Below, piece after piece: positions 37,503 to 45,453 of a stretch of DNA of 64,000 nucleotides (positions are counted from its first letter, which is position 1; every line of letters starts with the position of its first letter). Source of the stretch: Pseudomonas chlororaphis (GTDB taxonomy: Bacteria; Pseudomonadota; Gammaproteobacteria; Pseudomonadales; Pseudomonadaceae). The position numbers and the translations under genes were made by a program. The stretch is from assembly GCF_001921865.1 (NCBI RefSeq), contig NZ_MSCT01000024.1, positions 151,026 through 215,025 on the forward strand. Reading direction: 5' to 3'. The notes under the pieces are model-generated. The model saw nothing but the letters and a program-made list of their open reading frames with translations. It did not search any database and was not told where the DNA came from.

Positions 37503-37554
37503 CATATAGCCTATCGGTATTTATTCAATTGAATAAATACCGGTAGGTTATATG
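37503..37554. repeat. 52-bp loopless near-perfect palindrome, AT-rich
   Basis: Two 26-base arms meet at CAATTG (centre between 37528 and 37529). Of 26 pairs, 24 are perfect and the other two are G-T. The inner 24 bases are GGTATTTATTCA and its complement. The local AT content is far above the surrounding genes. It starts 30 bp past the flavin reductase gene and ends 129 bp before chaC. There is no T-run, so it is not an ordinary terminator; a large operator or a small mobile repeat are the alternatives. Confidence 0.85.
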
Positions 37555-37682
37555 TCACATCTTGTTCAAGTTGGAACTCTTCACTGGCATCTAACTTGCC
37601 TTGAAACATATGTGTCTTGAAGTTACCGCCGGGCGTTCTATTAAGTAACTCTTTATACGCGGGGAGCCGAACGCTATTCGCC

Positions 37683-38330
37683 ATGACAGCCATTGAATCC
37701 AGTTTCCTGAATCTGGCTTACCCTCCGCGGCTCGACCTTGGGCCGCAACTTACCCACGAACAGCTCCTCAGCTCGATGCAGTCCACCATGGCGCGCCACA
37801 AGGGCGGCCCGGTCTGGTTGTTCGCCTACGGTTCGCTGATCTGGCGCCCCGAATGTTCGGCGGTCGAGCGCTTGCGTGGGCGAGTCCATGGCTACCATCG
37901 CGGTCTGTACCTGTGGTCCCACGAGCATCGCGGCACGCCGGAGAAACCGGGGCTGGTGTTTGGCCTGGATCGCGGCGGTTCCTGTAGTGGCTTTGCCTAC
38001 CGCTTGCCGGAAGAGCAACTGGAAACTTCGCTGTATGCGCTGTGGCAGCGCGAGATGCCTTACCCGTCCTATCGCCCGCACTGGCTCAACTGCCGTCTTG
38101 AAGACGGTAGCCGGGTTCAGGCCCTGGGGTTCGTGCTGGAGCGGCACCTGCCCAGCTATGCCGGCAATCTGCCGGACCATGTGCTGAGCCAGGTATTCGA
38201 AAGCGCTTGCGGGCGCTACGGCACTACTCGCGATTATGTCGAGCAGACCGTGCACGCCCTGCGTAGCCACGCCATGCCAGACCGTAATCTGGAGGCGCGG
38301 CTCAAACGCTGTAAATCAGCGGCTCATTAA
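37683..38330 (+). CDS. ChaC-like gamma-glutamylcyclotransferase
   Basis: A 215-residue cytosolic enzyme that degrades glutathione to 5-oxoproline and Cys-Gly. The substrate loop VWLFAYGSLIW is at 44-54, RGRVHGYHRGLYLWSHEHRGTPEKPGLVFGLDRGG follows, and the likely catalytic glutamate is E124 in WQREMPYPSY. An N-terminal extension of about 40 residues precedes the domain. ATG at 37683 is chosen; the frame is open 22 codons more in the AT-rich leader. Its stop overlaps the end of convergent glpT by 4 bp. Confidence 0.92.
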   Translation: MTAIESSFLNLAYPPRLDLGPQLTHEQLLSSMQSTMARHKGGPVWLFAYGSLIWRPECSAVERLRGRVHGYHRGLYLWSHEHRGTPEKPGLVFGLDRGGSCSGFAYRLPEEQLETSLYALWQREMPYPSYRPHWLNCRLEDGSRVQALGFVLERHLPSYAGNLPDHVLSQVFESACGRYGTTRDYVEQTVHALRSHAMPDRNLEARLKRCKSAAH

Positions 38331-39676
38331 GCAACGGCTTCGCGGCTCTGGCTGGCAACCTGTTTGTGCCACAGGGTCGGGGCCAGGAAGGCCATGGCCA
38401 GCAGGCACGCGCCTATCAGCAAGACGAAACCGCCGTCCCAGCCGAAGTGGTCCACGGTGTAGCCCATTGCCGCGCTGGCCGCGACCGAGCCGCCCAGGTA
38501 GCCGAACAGGCCGGTGAAACCCGCGGCGGTACCGGCGGCTTTCTTCGGCGCCAGTTCCAGGGCCTGCAGGCCGATCAGCATGACTGGGCCATAGATCAGG
38601 AAGCCGATGGAGAACAGCGCGATCATGTCGACGGTCGGGTTGCCGGCCGGGTTCAGCCAGTACACCAGGGTCGCCACGGTCACCAGCGCCATGAACACCA
38701 TGCCGGTCAGGCCACGGTTGCCGCGGAAGATCTTGTCCGACATCCAGCCGCACAGCAGGGTGCCCGGAATCCCCGCCCACTCATAGAAGAAGTAGGCCCA
38801 GGAGGTCTTGTCCACCGTGAAGTGCTTGGCTTCCTTGAGGTAGGTCGGCGCCCAGTCCAGCACGCCGTAGCGCAGCAGGTAGACGAAGACGTTGGCCATG
38901 GCGATGTACCAGAGCATTTTGTTGCGCAGCACGTATTTGACGAAGATTTCCTTGGCGCTGAATTCTTCTTCGTGGCTGGCGTCGTAGCCTTCCGGGTAGT
39001 CGTTCTTGTACTTCTCGATCGGTGGCAGGCCCACCGATTGCGGGGTGTCGCGCATGGTGACGAAGGCGAACAGCGCCACCATCAGCGCTACCGCGGCCGG
39101 TACGTAGAACGCCGCGTGCCAGTCGTTGAACCAGCCCATGCCCAGCAGGAACAGCGGGCCGATCAGGCCGCCGCCGACGTTGTGCGCGACGTTCCATACC
39201 GACACCACGCCGCCGCGTTCCTTCTGCGACCACCAGTGCACCATGGTCCGTCCGCTCGGCGGCCAGCCCATGCCCTGGGCCCAGCCGTTGATGAACAGCA
39301 GGATGAACATCATGGTCACGCTGGACGTGGCCCAGGGCGCGAAACCGAAAATGAACATGACCCCGGCCGATACCAGCAGGCCGAAGGGCAGGAAATAGCG
39401 CGGGTTGGAGCGGTCGGACACCAGGCCCATGAGGAACTTGGACAGGCCGTAGGCGATGGCGATCGCCGACATGGCCAGGCCCAGCTCGCCGCGGGTGTAA
39501 CCCTCTTCGATCAGGTACGGCATGGCCAGGGAGAAGTTCTTGCGCAGCAGGTAGTAACCGGCATAGCCGATAAAGATCCCGGCGAAGATCTGCCAGCGCA
39601 GGCGGCGGTAGGTACTGTCTATTTTTTCGTCGGGCAGAGGCGCCCGGTGTACGGCAGGTCGAAAGAAAGCAAACAT
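38327..39676 (-). CDS. glpT: Glycerol-3-phosphate transporter GlpT
   Basis: Inner-membrane antiporter of the major facilitator superfamily exchanging glycerol-3-phosphate for phosphate; also the entry route of fosfomycin. The 449-residue protein has 12 predicted helices. It includes RRLRWQIFAGIFIGYAGYYLLRKNFSLAMPYL with the substrate-binding arginine, the organophosphate:Pi antiporter signature NGWAQGMGWPPSGRTMVHWW, and a loop GYDASHEEEFSAKEIFVKYVL between helices 6 and 7. ATG at 39676 is preceded by GGAG. Two sites matching the GlpR consensus lie upstream. Confidence 0.96.
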   Translation of the reverse strand: MFAFFRPAVHRAPLPDEKIDSTYRRLRWQIFAGIFIGYAGYYLLRKNFSLAMPYLIEEGYTRGELGLAMSAIAIAYGLSKFLMGLVSDRSNPRYFLPFGLLVSAGVMFIFGFAPWATSSVTMMFILLFINGWAQGMGWPPSGRTMVHWWSQKERGGVVSVWNVAHNVGGGLIGPLFLLGMGWFNDWHAAFYVPAAVALMVALFAFVTMRDTPQSVGLPPIEKYKNDYPEGYDASHEEEFSAKEIFVKYVLRNKMLWYIAMANVFVYLLRYGVLDWAPTYLKEAKHFTVDKTSWAYFFYEWAGIPGTLLCGWMSDKIFRGNRGLTGMVFMALVTVATLVYWLNPAGNPTVDMIALFSIGFLIYGPVMLIGLQALELAPKKAAGTAAGFTGLFGYLGGSVAASAAMGYTVDHFGWDGGFVLLIGACLLAMAFLAPTLWHKQVASQSREAVA

Positions 39677-39721
39677 TCAAGAGCTCCAAATTTCTTGTTT
39701 TGACTGCGGATGTGAATGTTA

Positions 39722-39741
39722 CAGTTTCGTTAACGAAAATA
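39722..39741. promoter_or_regulatory. Candidate GlpR operator, promoter-proximal
   Basis: TTTCGTTAACGAAA (39725-39738) is a perfect palindrome and contains TTCG-TTAA-CGAA, the centre of the E. coli GlpR consensus (TTCGWTAWCGAA). It is about 50 bp upstream of the glpT start. The GlpR gene itself is not in this window. Confidence 0.65.
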
Positions 39742-39784
39742 GCACTGCAACTTATTCACAAGCACTGCAAATCGGAGCGATGGC

Positions 39785-39800
39785 ATGTTCTTTTACGAAC
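39785..39800. promoter_or_regulatory. Second candidate GlpR operator
   Basis: ATGTTC-TTTTAC-GAAC has the GlpR half-sites TGTTC and GAAC(A) with the same six-base spacing between TTC and GAA as the site 60 bp away. The two centres are about 61 bp apart, close to six helical turns, which would allow cooperative binding on one face. Confidence 0.55.
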
Positions 39801-39842
39801 CTGTCGCTAAAAGATAAGTAGGGGACGTATCCAGTATTCCTT

Positions 39843-39930
39843 GTAGGAGCGAGCTGGCTCGCGATGGCGATCCGGCAGCCGCCATTGAAGTCGACTGTCA
39901 CAGCGCTATCGCGAGCCAGCTCGCTCCTAC
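39843..39930. repeat. Paired REP elements (inverted)
   Basis: A 23-base arm at 39843-39865 (GTAGGAGCGAGCTGGCTCGC...) is the perfect complement of 39908-39930, with a 42-base unique spacer. It lies between the 3' end of the quinone oxidoreductase gene and the glpT promoter region. Confidence 0.9.
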
Positions 39931-39949
39931 ATAGATAGAAGGGGGACGC

Positions 39950-40927
39950 TCAGCGAACCTGCACCACCACCTTGCCCACTGCCTTGCGCTGGCCAAGATC
40001 GTTGATGGCGCTGGCAGCGTCGGCCAGCGGATAAACCTGCGAGACCAGCGGCTTCAGCTTGCCCTCGGCGAACCAGGCGAACAGTTGCTGGAAGTTCGCG
40101 GCATTGTCCTGGGGCTGGCGCTGGGCGAACGAGCCCCAGAACACGCCGACCACCGCGGCGCCCTTGAGCAGCGCCAGATTGACCGGCAGCTCGGGAATGC
40201 GCCCGCTGGCAAAACCCACCACCAGCAGCCGGCCGTTCCAGGCGATGGAGCGGACGGCCTGGTCGAACAGGTCGCCGCCGACCGGGTCGTAGATCACATC
40301 GGCGCCCTGGCCGTCGGTCAGGCGCTTGATCTCGTCCTTCAGGCTGGTTTCGCTGTAGTTGATCAGCTCGTCGGCGCCGGCGGCCTTGGCCACCGCGAGT
40401 TTCTCGGCGCTACTGGCGGCGGCGATGACCCGTGCGCCCATGGCCTTGCCGATCTCCACGGCCGCCAGGCCGACGCCTCCGGACGCGCCGAGTACCAGCA
40501 GGGTTTCGCCGGGTTGCAGGTTGCCGCGTTGCTTGAGGGCGTGCATCGAGGTGCCATAGGTCATGCTGAACGCGGCGGCCGTGTTGAAGTCCATCGACGG
40601 CGGGATCGGCAGCACGTTATAGCCCGGCACTGCCACTTCCTCGGCGAAGCTGCCCCAGCCGGTCAGCGCCATGACCCGGTCGCCGGCCTTGAGGTGGCTG
40701 ACCTTCTCGCCAACGGCGCCGACCACGCCGGCGGCCTCGCCACCGGGGGAGAACGGAAAGGGCGGCTTGAACTGGTATTTGCCCTCGATGATCAGCGTGT
40801 CCGGGAAGTTCACCCCGGCTGCGTGCACCTGCAGCAGGATTTCGTTCTTCTTCGGCACAGGGCTCGCGACCTCTTCCAGCACCAGCGTTTCGGCGGGGCC
40901 GAAGGCTTTGCACAGCACGGCTTTCAT
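39950..40927 (-). CDS. NADPH:quinone oxidoreductase family protein (zinc-free MDR)
   Basis: A 325-residue medium-chain dehydrogenase/reductase of the quinone oxidoreductase type. The GroES-like N-domain shows VHAAGVNFPDTLIIEGKYQFKPPFPFSPGGEAAGVV; the nucleotide-binding loop is LLVLGASGGVGLAAVEIGKAMGA; VIYDPVGGDLFDQAVR follows. The zinc-ligand cysteines of alcohol dehydrogenases are absent. ATG at 40927 gives MKAVLCKAFGPAETLVLEEV; the frame is open 30 codons further without homology. Its substrate is unknown; related enzymes act on quinones or enoyl-CoA. Confidence 0.92.
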   Translation of the reverse strand: MKAVLCKAFGPAETLVLEEVASPVPKKNEILLQVHAAGVNFPDTLIIEGKYQFKPPFPFSPGGEAAGVVGAVGEKVSHLKAGDRVMALTGWGSFAEEVAVPGYNVLPIPPSMDFNTAAAFSMTYGTSMHALKQRGNLQPGETLLVLGASGGVGLAAVEIGKAMGARVIAAASSAEKLAVAKAAGADELINYSETSLKDEIKRLTDGQGADVIYDPVGGDLFDQAVRSIAWNGRLLVVGFASGRIPELPVNLALLKGAAVVGVFWGSFAQRQPQDNAANFQQLFAWFAEGKLKPLVSQVYPLADAASAINDLGQRKAVGKVVVQVR

Positions 40928-41085
40928 CAGGGCTATTCCTTTGGGAGTGATGGCCGATAAGTGTAGGTGGGTGAAAAACGCGGTCAACGAGCATGCCCCG
41001 GCCTGATAGCCAGCCATAAGCTTTGTGCTTGGGCGCAGGCGCGGGGGCCTTTATGCTAGACCGCCTACCGGATAAGGAGCGAACT

Positions 41086-41493
41086 GTGAAAGCGTGGATC
41101 ATGTTGATGCTGGCCCTGTCTCTGCCCATGGCAGCCATGGCCGAAGAAGCCAAAGAGGGCGAAGCACCGAAAGTCAGTTACATCAGCCTGAACCCGCCGT
41201 TCGTGGGCAACTACGGGCTGGACGGCGGTCCCAAGCTCAAGGTGTACAAGGCCGACGTCGCCCTGCGGGTGACCGGCGATGCTGCCGCCCAGGCGGTGAA
41301 GGCCAACGAACCGTTGATCCGCAACCAGCTGGTGGCGTTGTTCGCCCAGCAAACCGTGGAAACCATGAACAACGTCGAGGCCAAGGAAAAGCTGCGTCAG
41401 GAAGCCCTGAAGCAGACCCAGCAGGTGATGAACGACGAAACCGGCAAGCCGGTGGTGGAAGACCTGTTGTTCAACAACCTGATCATCCAGTAA
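41086..41493 (+). CDS. FliL-domain protein, secreted or membrane-anchored
   Basis: A 135-residue protein with an N-terminal signal sequence (VKAWIMLMLALSLPMAAMA) and a FliL-like domain: KVSYISLNPPFVGNYGLDGGPKLKVYKADVALRVTGDAAAQAV...IRNQLVALFAQQTVETMNNVEAKEKLRQEAL. Flagellar FliL stabilises the stator, but this copy stands alone outside a flagellar cluster, so its role is open. The GTG at 41086 has AAGGA 8-13 bases upstream; the frame extends upstream without homology. Confidence 0.85.
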   Translation: MKAWIMLMLALSLPMAAMAEEAKEGEAPKVSYISLNPPFVGNYGLDGGPKLKVYKADVALRVTGDAAAQAVKANEPLIRNQLVALFAQQTVETMNNVEAKEKLRQEALKQTQQVMNDETGKPVVEDLLFNNLIIQ

Positions 41494-41501
41494 TGCTGGA
41501 T

Positions 41502-41593
41502 CTGTAGGAGCGAGCTTGCTCGCGATAGCGATCGTGATCACCCCGCCAAACCTTCAGCCTGGCGGCTGATCGCGAGCAAGCTCGCTCCTACAG
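41502..41593. repeat. Paired REP elements (inverted)
   Basis: A 25-base arm at 41502-41526 (CTGTAGGAGCGAGCTTGCTC...) is the perfect complement of 41569-41593, 42-base spacer. It separates the FliL-domain gene from the convergent export operon and could stop transcription from either side. Confidence 0.9.
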
Positions 41594-41614
41594 GTCGCCA
41601 TGGTCGAGGCTTGC

Positions 41615-42733
41615 TCAAGACGCCAGACTCCTGCGAAACCTCGCCAACGCAATCCCGAAGAACAGCAAGCCAATCGTTCCCAGGGCCAGCAGGTCTGGCC
41701 AGACCACGTCGAGGCCGGCCCCGCGGAACAGGATGGCCGCGCTCAGGCTGACGAAGTGGGTCGACGGCGACCCCTGCATCACCCATTGCAGCCACTGGGG
41801 CATGCTGTCCAGCGGCGTGCTGCCGCCCGACAACAACAGCATCGGGATGATCACCGGAATCGCCAGCAAGCCGAATTGCGGGGTCGAGCGCGCCAGCGTG
41901 GCGAGAAAGATCCCCAGCGCGGTGCTGGCAAACAGGTAAAGCGCGGTTACGCCGAGAAACAGGGGTAGCGACCCGGCCAGCGGTATGCCCAGCGCGCCCT
42001 TGACGATCACCTCCAGCGACAGCCAGGTGCAGAGCACCACCACCAGCATGTTGCTCCAGATCTTCGCCAGCATGATTTCCAGCGCCGTCAGCGGCAGCAC
42101 CAGCAGATGGTCGAGGGTGCCGTGCTCGCGCTCGCGCAGCAGCGCGGTACCGGTCAGGACAATCGCCAGGATGGTGATGTTGTTGACGATCTGAATCACC
42201 GCCAGGAACCAGCCGCCCTGCAGGTTGGTGTTGAATAGCGCGCGGCTGGTCAGTCGCGCCGGCATCGTGCTGGTCGGGTCGGCCTGGTTGCCGTAGCTCA
42301 ACAGCTCGCGCTGGAAAGTCCGCCCGATGTAGCCGGCGCCCATGAACGCCTGGCTCATGGCCGTGGCGTCGACGTTCACTTGCACGCTGGGTTGGCGCCC
42401 GGCCAGCAGGTCGTTCTGGAAGTTGGCCGGCACGTTGATGACGAAGGTGAATTGACCGCTGTCCATGACCTGGTCCAACTGGTCGTAGGGCAGCTGCACC
42501 GGGTTCTGGAATTCCGGTGGCTGCAAGGCCTCGGCCAGCTGGCGCGAGAGTTGGCTGTGGTCCTCGTCCACCAGCGCCACGCTGGCGTTGTGCACGCCGA
42601 TCACCGAACCGGCTGCTGGCATATAGATAGCCACGGTGAAGGCGTACAGCAGGAACAGCAGCAACACGCTGTCGTGCCGCAGGCTGGTGAGCTCCTTCAG
42701 GCCCAAGCGCAGGATATGGCTGAACGAGTGCAT
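41615..42733 (-). CDS. yhhJ: ABC-2 type export permease (YhhJ-like)
   Basis: A 372-residue inner-membrane permease: one N-terminal helix (about 22-42), a large periplasmic loop (about 45-175) with VDEDHSQLSRQLAEALQPPEF, and five to six helices at the C-terminus. LLREREHGTLDHLLVLPLTALEIMLAKIWSNM is the ABC-2 signature region. ATG at 42733 overlaps the RbbA-like stop by one base, so the three genes HlyD-RbbA-YhhJ form one tight operon, matching the E. coli yhiI-rbbA-yhhJ cluster. Confidence 0.92.
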   Translation of the reverse strand: MHSFSHILRLGLKELTSLRHDSVLLLFLLYAFTVAIYMPAAGSVIGVHNASVALVDEDHSQLSRQLAEALQPPEFQNPVQLPYDQLDQVMDSGQFTFVINVPANFQNDLLAGRQPSVQVNVDATAMSQAFMGAGYIGRTFQRELLSYGNQADPTSTMPARLTSRALFNTNLQGGWFLAVIQIVNNITILAIVLTGTALLREREHGTLDHLLVLPLTALEIMLAKIWSNMLVVVLCTWLSLEVIVKGALGIPLAGSLPLFLGVTALYLFASTALGIFLATLARSTPQFGLLAIPVIIPMLLLSGGSTPLDSMPQWLQWVMQGSPSTHFVSLSAAILFRGAGLDVVWPDLLALGTIGLLFFGIALARFRRSLAS

Positions 42734-45453
42734 CAGGCCTCCTGCTTTTTCAGCATCGCCAGGCTCAGCCCGGTGAACCCGAGGAAGAACCCGAACAGCG
42801 CCAGGCACTGCGGCCACAGCTGGCGCAGGTCCAGGGCCTTGGTGAAGGTGCCCACGGCAATGTCGAGGAAATAGCCGGCGGGGAACAGCTGCCCCATCAG
42901 CGCCGCGGAGCCTTCCAGCGACGAGCGCGGCACGATCAGCCCGGAGAACTGGATGGTCGGCAGGCTGGTGATGATCATGGTGCCGAGGATCGCCGCGATC
43001 TGGGTACGGGTGAAGGCGGAAATCAGCAGCCCCATGCTGGTGGTGGCCAGTACGTACAACAGGCCGCCGAAGGCCAGCGTCAGGCCGCTGCCCTTGAAGG
43101 GCACGCCGAACAGCCAGCGGTTCATCGCCGCCAGCAGCGCCAGGTTGATCAGGCTGAGGGCCAGGTAGGGCGCCTGTTTGCCCAGGAGAAACTCCAGGCG
43201 CTTGAGCGGCGTGGCGTAGAAGTTGGTGATCGAGCCCAGTTCCTTTTCGCGCACGATGCCCAGCGCCGTGAGCATCGCCGGGATGAACGCCAGGATCAGC
43301 GCCATCACCCCGGGGCCGATGGCGTTCACGCTGACCACGTCCTGGTTGTAGCGAAAGCGCGTTTCCAGCCTGGCCGCCGCCGGTCGTCCGAGAGCGGGGC
43401 TGCTGTGGGCGGCCAGCTGTTCGAGGTTGTCCTGGTGCACGGCCTGGACATAGTTGCGGCTGGTCTCCGCGCGAAACGGCATGCCGCCGTCGAGCCAGGC
43501 GGCCACCGTGGGCTGGCGCCCGGCGTACAGGTCGCGACCGAATCCAGGAGGGATCTCCAAGGCCAGCTTGATCTGTGAGCGTTGCAGCCGCCGATGCAGT
43601 TCGGCGGCGTCGCGGATCGGCTTCTGCTCCTTGAAGTAGCGGGAGCTGCGAAAGGCTTCCAGGTAGGCGCGGCTTTGCGGTGTCTGGTCCTGGTCGTAGA
43701 CGGCGAAGGCGAGGTTTTCCACGTCCAGGGAAATGCCGTAGCCAAAGATCACCATCATGAACAGCGCCCCGAGCAGGGCGAAGCTCAGGCGCACCCGGTC
43801 GCGCAGCAGCTCCTTGCCTTCGCGGGTGGCCACGGCGATCAGGCGCGACAGGCGCATGCGCTGGCTATTGTCATGGATGGTGCTGGCGGCCTCAGGCTGG
43901 GGCGCGGCGGGCGCAGAAGGTGGCGGCGCGCCCTGGGCGTCTTCCAGGCAGCGGACAAACGCGGCCTCCAGGGTGTCGCCGGCGAATTGTCGTTGCAGGG
44001 CGGCCGGTGTATCGCACGCCAGCACCTTGCCGGCGTGCATCAGCGAGATGCGGTCGCAGCGCTGGGCTTCGTTCATGAAGTGAGTGGATAAAAAGATCGT
44101 CACCCCCTGTTCTCGCGACAGCTCGATCAGCAGGCGCCAGAAGTCGTCGCGGGCTGCCGGGTCCACGCCCGAGGTCGGCTCGTCGAGGATCAGCACTTCG
44201 GGGCGGTGCAGCACGGCCACGGCCAGGGACAGGCGCTGGCGCAGGCCGAGGGGCAGGGCGCCGGAGGGTTGTTCGGCGATGTCCTGAAGGTCGAAGCGCT
44301 GGATCAGCTCTTCGATCCGCGGGCCGCTCTCGGCCTTGGGCAGGTCGAACAGCCGGGCGTGCAGCGCCAGGTTCTGGCGCACGCTGAGTTCGCCGTACAG
44401 CGAAAAACTCTGGGACATGAACCCCACCCGCTTGCGGGTGGCCAGGTCCTTGGCGTCCACCGGGTTGCCCAGCAGCCTGGCGCTGCCCTCGGTGGCCGGC
44501 ATCAGGCCGGTCAGGACTTTCATGGTGGTGGTCTTGCCACAGCCGTTGGAGCCGAGAAAGCCGAAGATCTCGCCGCGGCCGATGGCGAAGCTGACCTTGT
44601 TCACGGCGGTGAAATCGCCAAAACGCAGAGTCAGTTCATGGGCTTCGATAGCGATTTGCTGGTCGCCGGCGACTCTTGGCGGAATCACCAGCGGGTCGCT
44701 GTCATGCCCGCTGTCGCCCTGGAAGTGGGTGAAGGCATCGTCGAGCTTGCCGCTGGGCGTGGCGGCCGCCAGTTCGCGGCTCAGGCCCTGGGCAATCAGC
44801 CGGCCGCGGTCGAGCATCAGGCAATGCTCGAACTGCTCGGCCTCCTCCATGTAGGCCGTGGCCACCAGCAGCGTCAGTTGCGGGCGCTGTTGGCGCACCT
44901 CGTCCACCAGTTCCCAGAAGCGCCGGCGGGACAGCGGATCGACGCCGGTGGTGGGTTCGTCGAGGATCAGCAGGTCCGGTTCATGGATCAGCGCGCAGCA
45001 CAGCCCGAGCTTCTGTTTCATCCCGCCGGACAGCTTGCCCGCGGGCCTGTCGGCGAAACGCGCGAGGTCGGTGGCCAGCAGCAGGTTGTGCATGCGCTGT
45101 TCGCACTCGGTTTTCGACAGGCCGAACAGGGTGGCGAAGAAACGGATGTTTTCCTGGATCGACAGCTCGGGGTACAGGTTGCCGCCCAGGCCCTGGGGCA
45201 TGAAGGCGATCCGTGCATACAGGCTGTTGCGATGGCGGCGTTGCTCGATGGAGCCGCCGAGTACCTGCAGTTGGCCTTGCTGAAGTTTTTTAACCCCGGC
45301 GATCAAACCCAGCAGGCTCGACTTGCCGGCGCCGTCCGGGCCGATCAGCCCGCAGCGGGTACCGCCGGGCAGGCTGAAGGCCAGGTCGATCAGGGCCTGT
45401 TGCGCGCCGTAGCGATGGTTGATGCCCGTGGCTTGCAGCGCCAGGCCGCTCAT
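42733..45453 (-). CDS. rbbA: RbbA-like fused ABC transporter (two ATPase domains plus permease)
   Basis: A 906-residue fusion. NBD1 (about 1-230) has GPDGAGKSSLLG, LSGGMKQKLGLCCALIHEP and LLILDEPTTGVDPLSRR. NBD2 (about 265-500) has GSNGCGKTTTM, LPLGLRQRLSLAVAVLH and LILDEPTSGVDPAARDD. The C-terminal ABC-2 membrane part (about 545-906) has a helix near 555, a periplasmic loop, and five helices including LTALGIVREKELGSITNFYATPLKRLEFLLGKQ. In NBD2 the ABC signature is PLGL rather than LSGG, so that half-site may be weak. E. coli RbbA was described as ribosome-associated; the operon context here favours export. Confidence 0.93.
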   Translation of the reverse strand: MSGLALQATGINHRYGAQQALIDLAFSLPGGTRCGLIGPDGAGKSSLLGLIAGVKKLQQGQLQVLGGSIEQRRHRNSLYARIAFMPQGLGGNLYPELSIQENIRFFATLFGLSKTECEQRMHNLLLATDLARFADRPAGKLSGGMKQKLGLCCALIHEPDLLILDEPTTGVDPLSRRRFWELVDEVRQQRPQLTLLVATAYMEEAEQFEHCLMLDRGRLIAQGLSRELAAATPSGKLDDAFTHFQGDSGHDSDPLVIPPRVAGDQQIAIEAHELTLRFGDFTAVNKVSFAIGRGEIFGFLGSNGCGKTTTMKVLTGLMPATEGSARLLGNPVDAKDLATRKRVGFMSQSFSLYGELSVRQNLALHARLFDLPKAESGPRIEELIQRFDLQDIAEQPSGALPLGLRQRLSLAVAVLHRPEVLILDEPTSGVDPAARDDFWRLLIELSREQGVTIFLSTHFMNEAQRCDRISLMHAGKVLACDTPAALQRQFAGDTLEAAFVRCLEDAQGAPPPSAPAAPQPEAASTIHDNSQRMRLSRLIAVATREGKELLRDRVRLSFALLGALFMMVIFGYGISLDVENLAFAVYDQDQTPQSRAYLEAFRSSRYFKEQKPIRDAAELHRRLQRSQIKLALEIPPGFGRDLYAGRQPTVAAWLDGGMPFRAETSRNYVQAVHQDNLEQLAAHSSPALGRPAAARLETRFRYNQDVVSVNAIGPGVMALILAFIPAMLTALGIVREKELGSITNFYATPLKRLEFLLGKQAPYLALSLINLALLAAMNRWLFGVPFKGSGLTLAFGGLLYVLATTSMGLLISAFTRTQIAAILGTMIITSLPTIQFSGLIVPRSSLEGSAALMGQLFPAGYFLDIAVGTFTKALDLRQLWPQCLALFGFFLGFTGLSLAMLKKQEA

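Noticed and set aside
39843..41593. Insertion sequence ends around the quinone oxidoreductase gene
   Set aside because: The inverted elements are REP type, each pair closes on itself, and no transposase or target duplication is present.
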